In this document: positions 14,423 to 15,806 of the stretch, piece by piece
How positions within the stretch are numbered: the first letter of the stretch is position 1
How the letters are laid out: each line of letters starts with the position of its first letter
NCBI GenBank assembly: GCA_900128585.1
Contig: LT642318.1
Span: forward strand, 1 to 15,806
Length of the DNA: 15,806 nt
Direction: 5' to 3'
Source: Stramenopiles sp. TOSAG23-3
Lineage: Eukaryota; Sar
Notes under the pieces: generated by a model
The model's input: the letters and a program-made list of their open reading frames with translations, nothing else
Told to the model about the DNA's origin: nothing
Database searches by the model: none
Made by a program: the position numbers and the translations under genes

Positions 14423-15322
14423 TTAGTAAGTACTGAATCCACTTTCTGGATCTACCCATCTTTGCTTGGATTGTGCCCGGTACATCGTTCTTTGCTTATA
14501 GCTTGGCTCAACGTAAGGCCCATACTCTAGGCTGTTTCGTCGGACGTGTCCTCTCAGAGGATTTGAACGCCGTTTCTGTTCGAGCTCTGCTCGCTCGCGC
14601 TCTCTCTCTTTGCGGTCTTCCTCTATTTTTCTTATCCGTCTGCGGTTCATCATCTGGTGGTAATCTTTTCGATTGAGAACGATTTGAAAATTGAACGTAT
14701 CCCCAATGTCCAGATAAGTGTCAATGTTGTACTTCGTTGGCGAGGAGGGGTTGACGCCACTGTTTACTCGTTGCTCCCATGCATACAATGATCGTATGCG
14801 ACGCCCCGGCCCCCCTGCAGCACCCCGAATATTTTGGCTGGGTAACGGAATAGAGCGCTCCAACATATCTGATGTTTTGTATTCTTCTCGAGCTGCATTA
14901 ATAAGGGACAGTTCGGCGTCTGTTGCCCCGGTTACTAAGCCTTTTTCAGGACTGGCCATGGAATTTTCGTCGTATGGCTGCGGGGAAGACGCATCGTCGT
15001 CGTAGGCTTGAGGGGACCCTAACGTTTCCATCGCCTCCGCGTCTGCGTCTGCGCGTTTTTTCTTTTTCCCCCTTGGGGCCTGCAACATACTTCGCAGCAA
15101 CCTAGCACTCTTTTGAAACAACCTGGACCTGTCATCTGTATCGTTTTCGTGCACAAAATCTTCCAAATCATCCAAGTGATTTTGTACAGCTTTATATATA
15201 ATATCTACAACTTGTTTGACGCCACTGTCGTTGGCTTCGTGATAAGTCTGAACAATCTCTTTGGTGCGAGCTGCATAGCTCGATGCGAAGTCGAGACGGA
15301 GCGGCGCAAACTTTAATGGCAT
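14423..15322 (-). CDS. Unrecognised hydrophilic protein with charged helix
   Basis: A 299-residue protein starting at the ATG at 15322; five further upstream codons reach only a GTG. I do not recognise the family. Residues about 10-85 look helical (YAARTKEIVQTYHEAND, then QVVDIIYKAVQNHLDDL). GKKKKR follows near 85-90, a possible nuclear signal. Then comes an acidic low-complexity stretch with a short repeat (SPQAYDDD, SPQPYDEN, ASPEKG). Residues 225-253 are a long highly charged helix (RRRIRKIEEDRKERERER). The tail is rich in Tyr, Arg and Pro (YGPYVEPSYKQR) and ends RWVDPESGFSTY. There is no signal peptide or membrane segment. A CGGACGGAC word lies 148 bases upstream. Composition and length support a real gene; function is unknown. 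Confidence 0.78.
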   Translation of the reverse strand: MPLKFAPLRLDFASSYAARTKEIVQTYHEANDSGVKQVVDIIYKAVQNHLDDLEDFVHENDTDDRSRLFQKSARLLRSMLQAPRGKKKKRADADAEAMETLGSPQAYDDDASSPQPYDENSMASPEKGLVTGATDAELSLINAAREEYKTSDMLERSIPLPSQNIRGAAGGPGRRIRSLYAWEQRVNSGVNPSSPTKYNIDTYLDIGDTFNFQIVLNRKDYHQMMNRRRIRKIEEDRKERERERAELEQKRRSNPLRGHVRRNSLEYGPYVEPSYKQRTMYRAQSKQRWVDPESGFSTY

Positions 15323-15469
15323 GTTATAATGTGTCACTGAAAGTATGCTTGCAGTAAAGTTGACTATTTTGAAAACCTCGTCTGTTTACTCTTCGTTAGT
15401 TGCCTTGTGAACGTTAAGCAAAGCAAACAAATTTATTCTACATCTTCTATCATGCACTTTACTTTCTCA

Positions 15470-15478
15470 GTCCGTCCG
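15470..15478 (-). promoter_or_regulatory. CGGACGGAC motif upstream of the unidentified gene
   Basis: The minus strand reads CGGACGGAC 148 bases before the ATG at 15322. This is the third copy in the window at similar distance and in the same orientation relative to its gene. Confidence 0.4.
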
Positions 15479-15504
15479 TTTGGTAATTTTGGCTTTCTAA
15501 TAAT

Positions 15505-15544
15505 ATTAATATACTGCCTGCAGTGTTCGTAGTGCAGTATTAAT
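15505..15544. repeat. Imperfect inverted repeat
   Basis: ATACTGC (15511-15517) pairs with GCAGTAT (15534-15540). The stem extends outward as ATTA/TAAT if a 2-base bulge is allowed. An alternative inner pairing, CTGCA/TGCAG, also exists. It lies about 190 bases upstream of the unidentified gene. Only the symmetry is seen; no function is claimed. Confidence 0.35.
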
Positions 15545-15806
15545 TCCACTTCGGATAAATAATACTAATTTGTAGTAGAAAGTATAGGTTTTACAGTGGA
15601 TGCATTTAGAATATAAAACATCATAGTAAATTTAATAGGATATATAATGTTACACCGAGAACCACACCCAACAGCAGGAAATGACGACATAAGAAGAAAG
15701 AGGATCCAATTTAAATTATTAAATATTATGTACACACTATTCCGTTCATATTCATCACTGTTGTTATCATATTGTTTTGTATTTTATTCCAGTTCAGTTG
15801 TATTCG

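Larger units (their letters stand above)
15323..15806. other. AT-rich right-hand flank
   Basis: These 484 bases precede the unidentified minus-strand gene and should include its promoter. They contain CGGACGGAC on the minus strand (15470-15478) and an imperfect inverted repeat (15505-15544). The rest is AT-rich without an open frame longer than about 26 codons or any RNA I can recognise. No start of a further gene is seen before the edge. Confidence 0.5.

Noticed and set aside
15452-15532. 26-codon open frame in the right flank
   Set aside because: It is short, partly hydrophobic by chance in AT-rich DNA, and lies where the promoter of the neighbouring gene is expected.
1-15806. Giant-virus origin suggested by intronless genes and AT-rich spacers
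   Set aside because: The spacers are long, and no viral hallmark gene is present. The gene set (channel, canopy, Sfi1-like, cysteine dioxygenase) is typical of a nuclear genome.

Overview
The window is nuclear DNA of a eukaryote, most likely a small flagellated protist. The proteins are eukaryote-type: a polycystin channel with EF-hands, a ribosomal-oxygenase-type JmjC protein, a canopy-family ER protein, a BRCT-containing family X DNA polymerase, a cysteine dioxygenase and an Sfi1-type centrin-binding repeat protein. All complete genes read as single exons. Spacers run from about 0.1 to 0.8 kb and are AT-rich, with homopolymer and trinucleotide tracts. A PKD2-like channel and a centrin-scaffold protein suggest cilia and centrioles. 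A stramenopile or similar alga would fit, but I cannot assign a lineage from this sequence.

Layout, left to right. The minus-strand start of a gene runs off the left edge (1-64). A minus-strand PKD2-like channel follows (237-2339). A spacer of about 0.7 kb with a 61-nt pure pyrimidine tract separates it from a plus-strand JmjC/cupin protein with a clear signal peptide (3053-4861), then a plus-strand canopy-like protein, also with a signal peptide (5378-6028). These two face a minus-strand Pol lambda-like polymerase (6241-8517). A divergent spacer of about 0.7 kb leads to a plus-strand cysteine dioxygenase (9215-10255), which is convergent with a long minus-strand Sfi1-like protein (10348-13596). 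A 0.8 kb spacer and an unrecognised minus-strand gene (14423-15322) follow, then about 0.5 kb of AT-rich DNA to the right edge. Where the longest open frame begins at TTG or GTG, I used the first ATG, because the organism is eukaryotic. For the JmjC and canopy proteins this places a classical signal peptide at the N-terminus.

There is no operon logic. Two loose themes appear: cilium/centriole (PKD2-like channel, Sfi1-like protein) and the secretory pathway (adjacent JmjC and canopy genes). The observations most worth a second look are: a GC-rich word, CGGACGGAC, found once upstream of three genes in the same orientation and 131-167 bases before the ATG; a secreted or ER-directed member of a normally nuclear hydroxylase family; a cysteine dioxygenase with an extra N-terminal domain; a polymerase with an internal 123-bp tandem duplication and arginine at the lyase lysine position; and a polycystin whose EF-hands lie at the N-terminus and are unusually close together. 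I do not see a wholly new multi-gene system.
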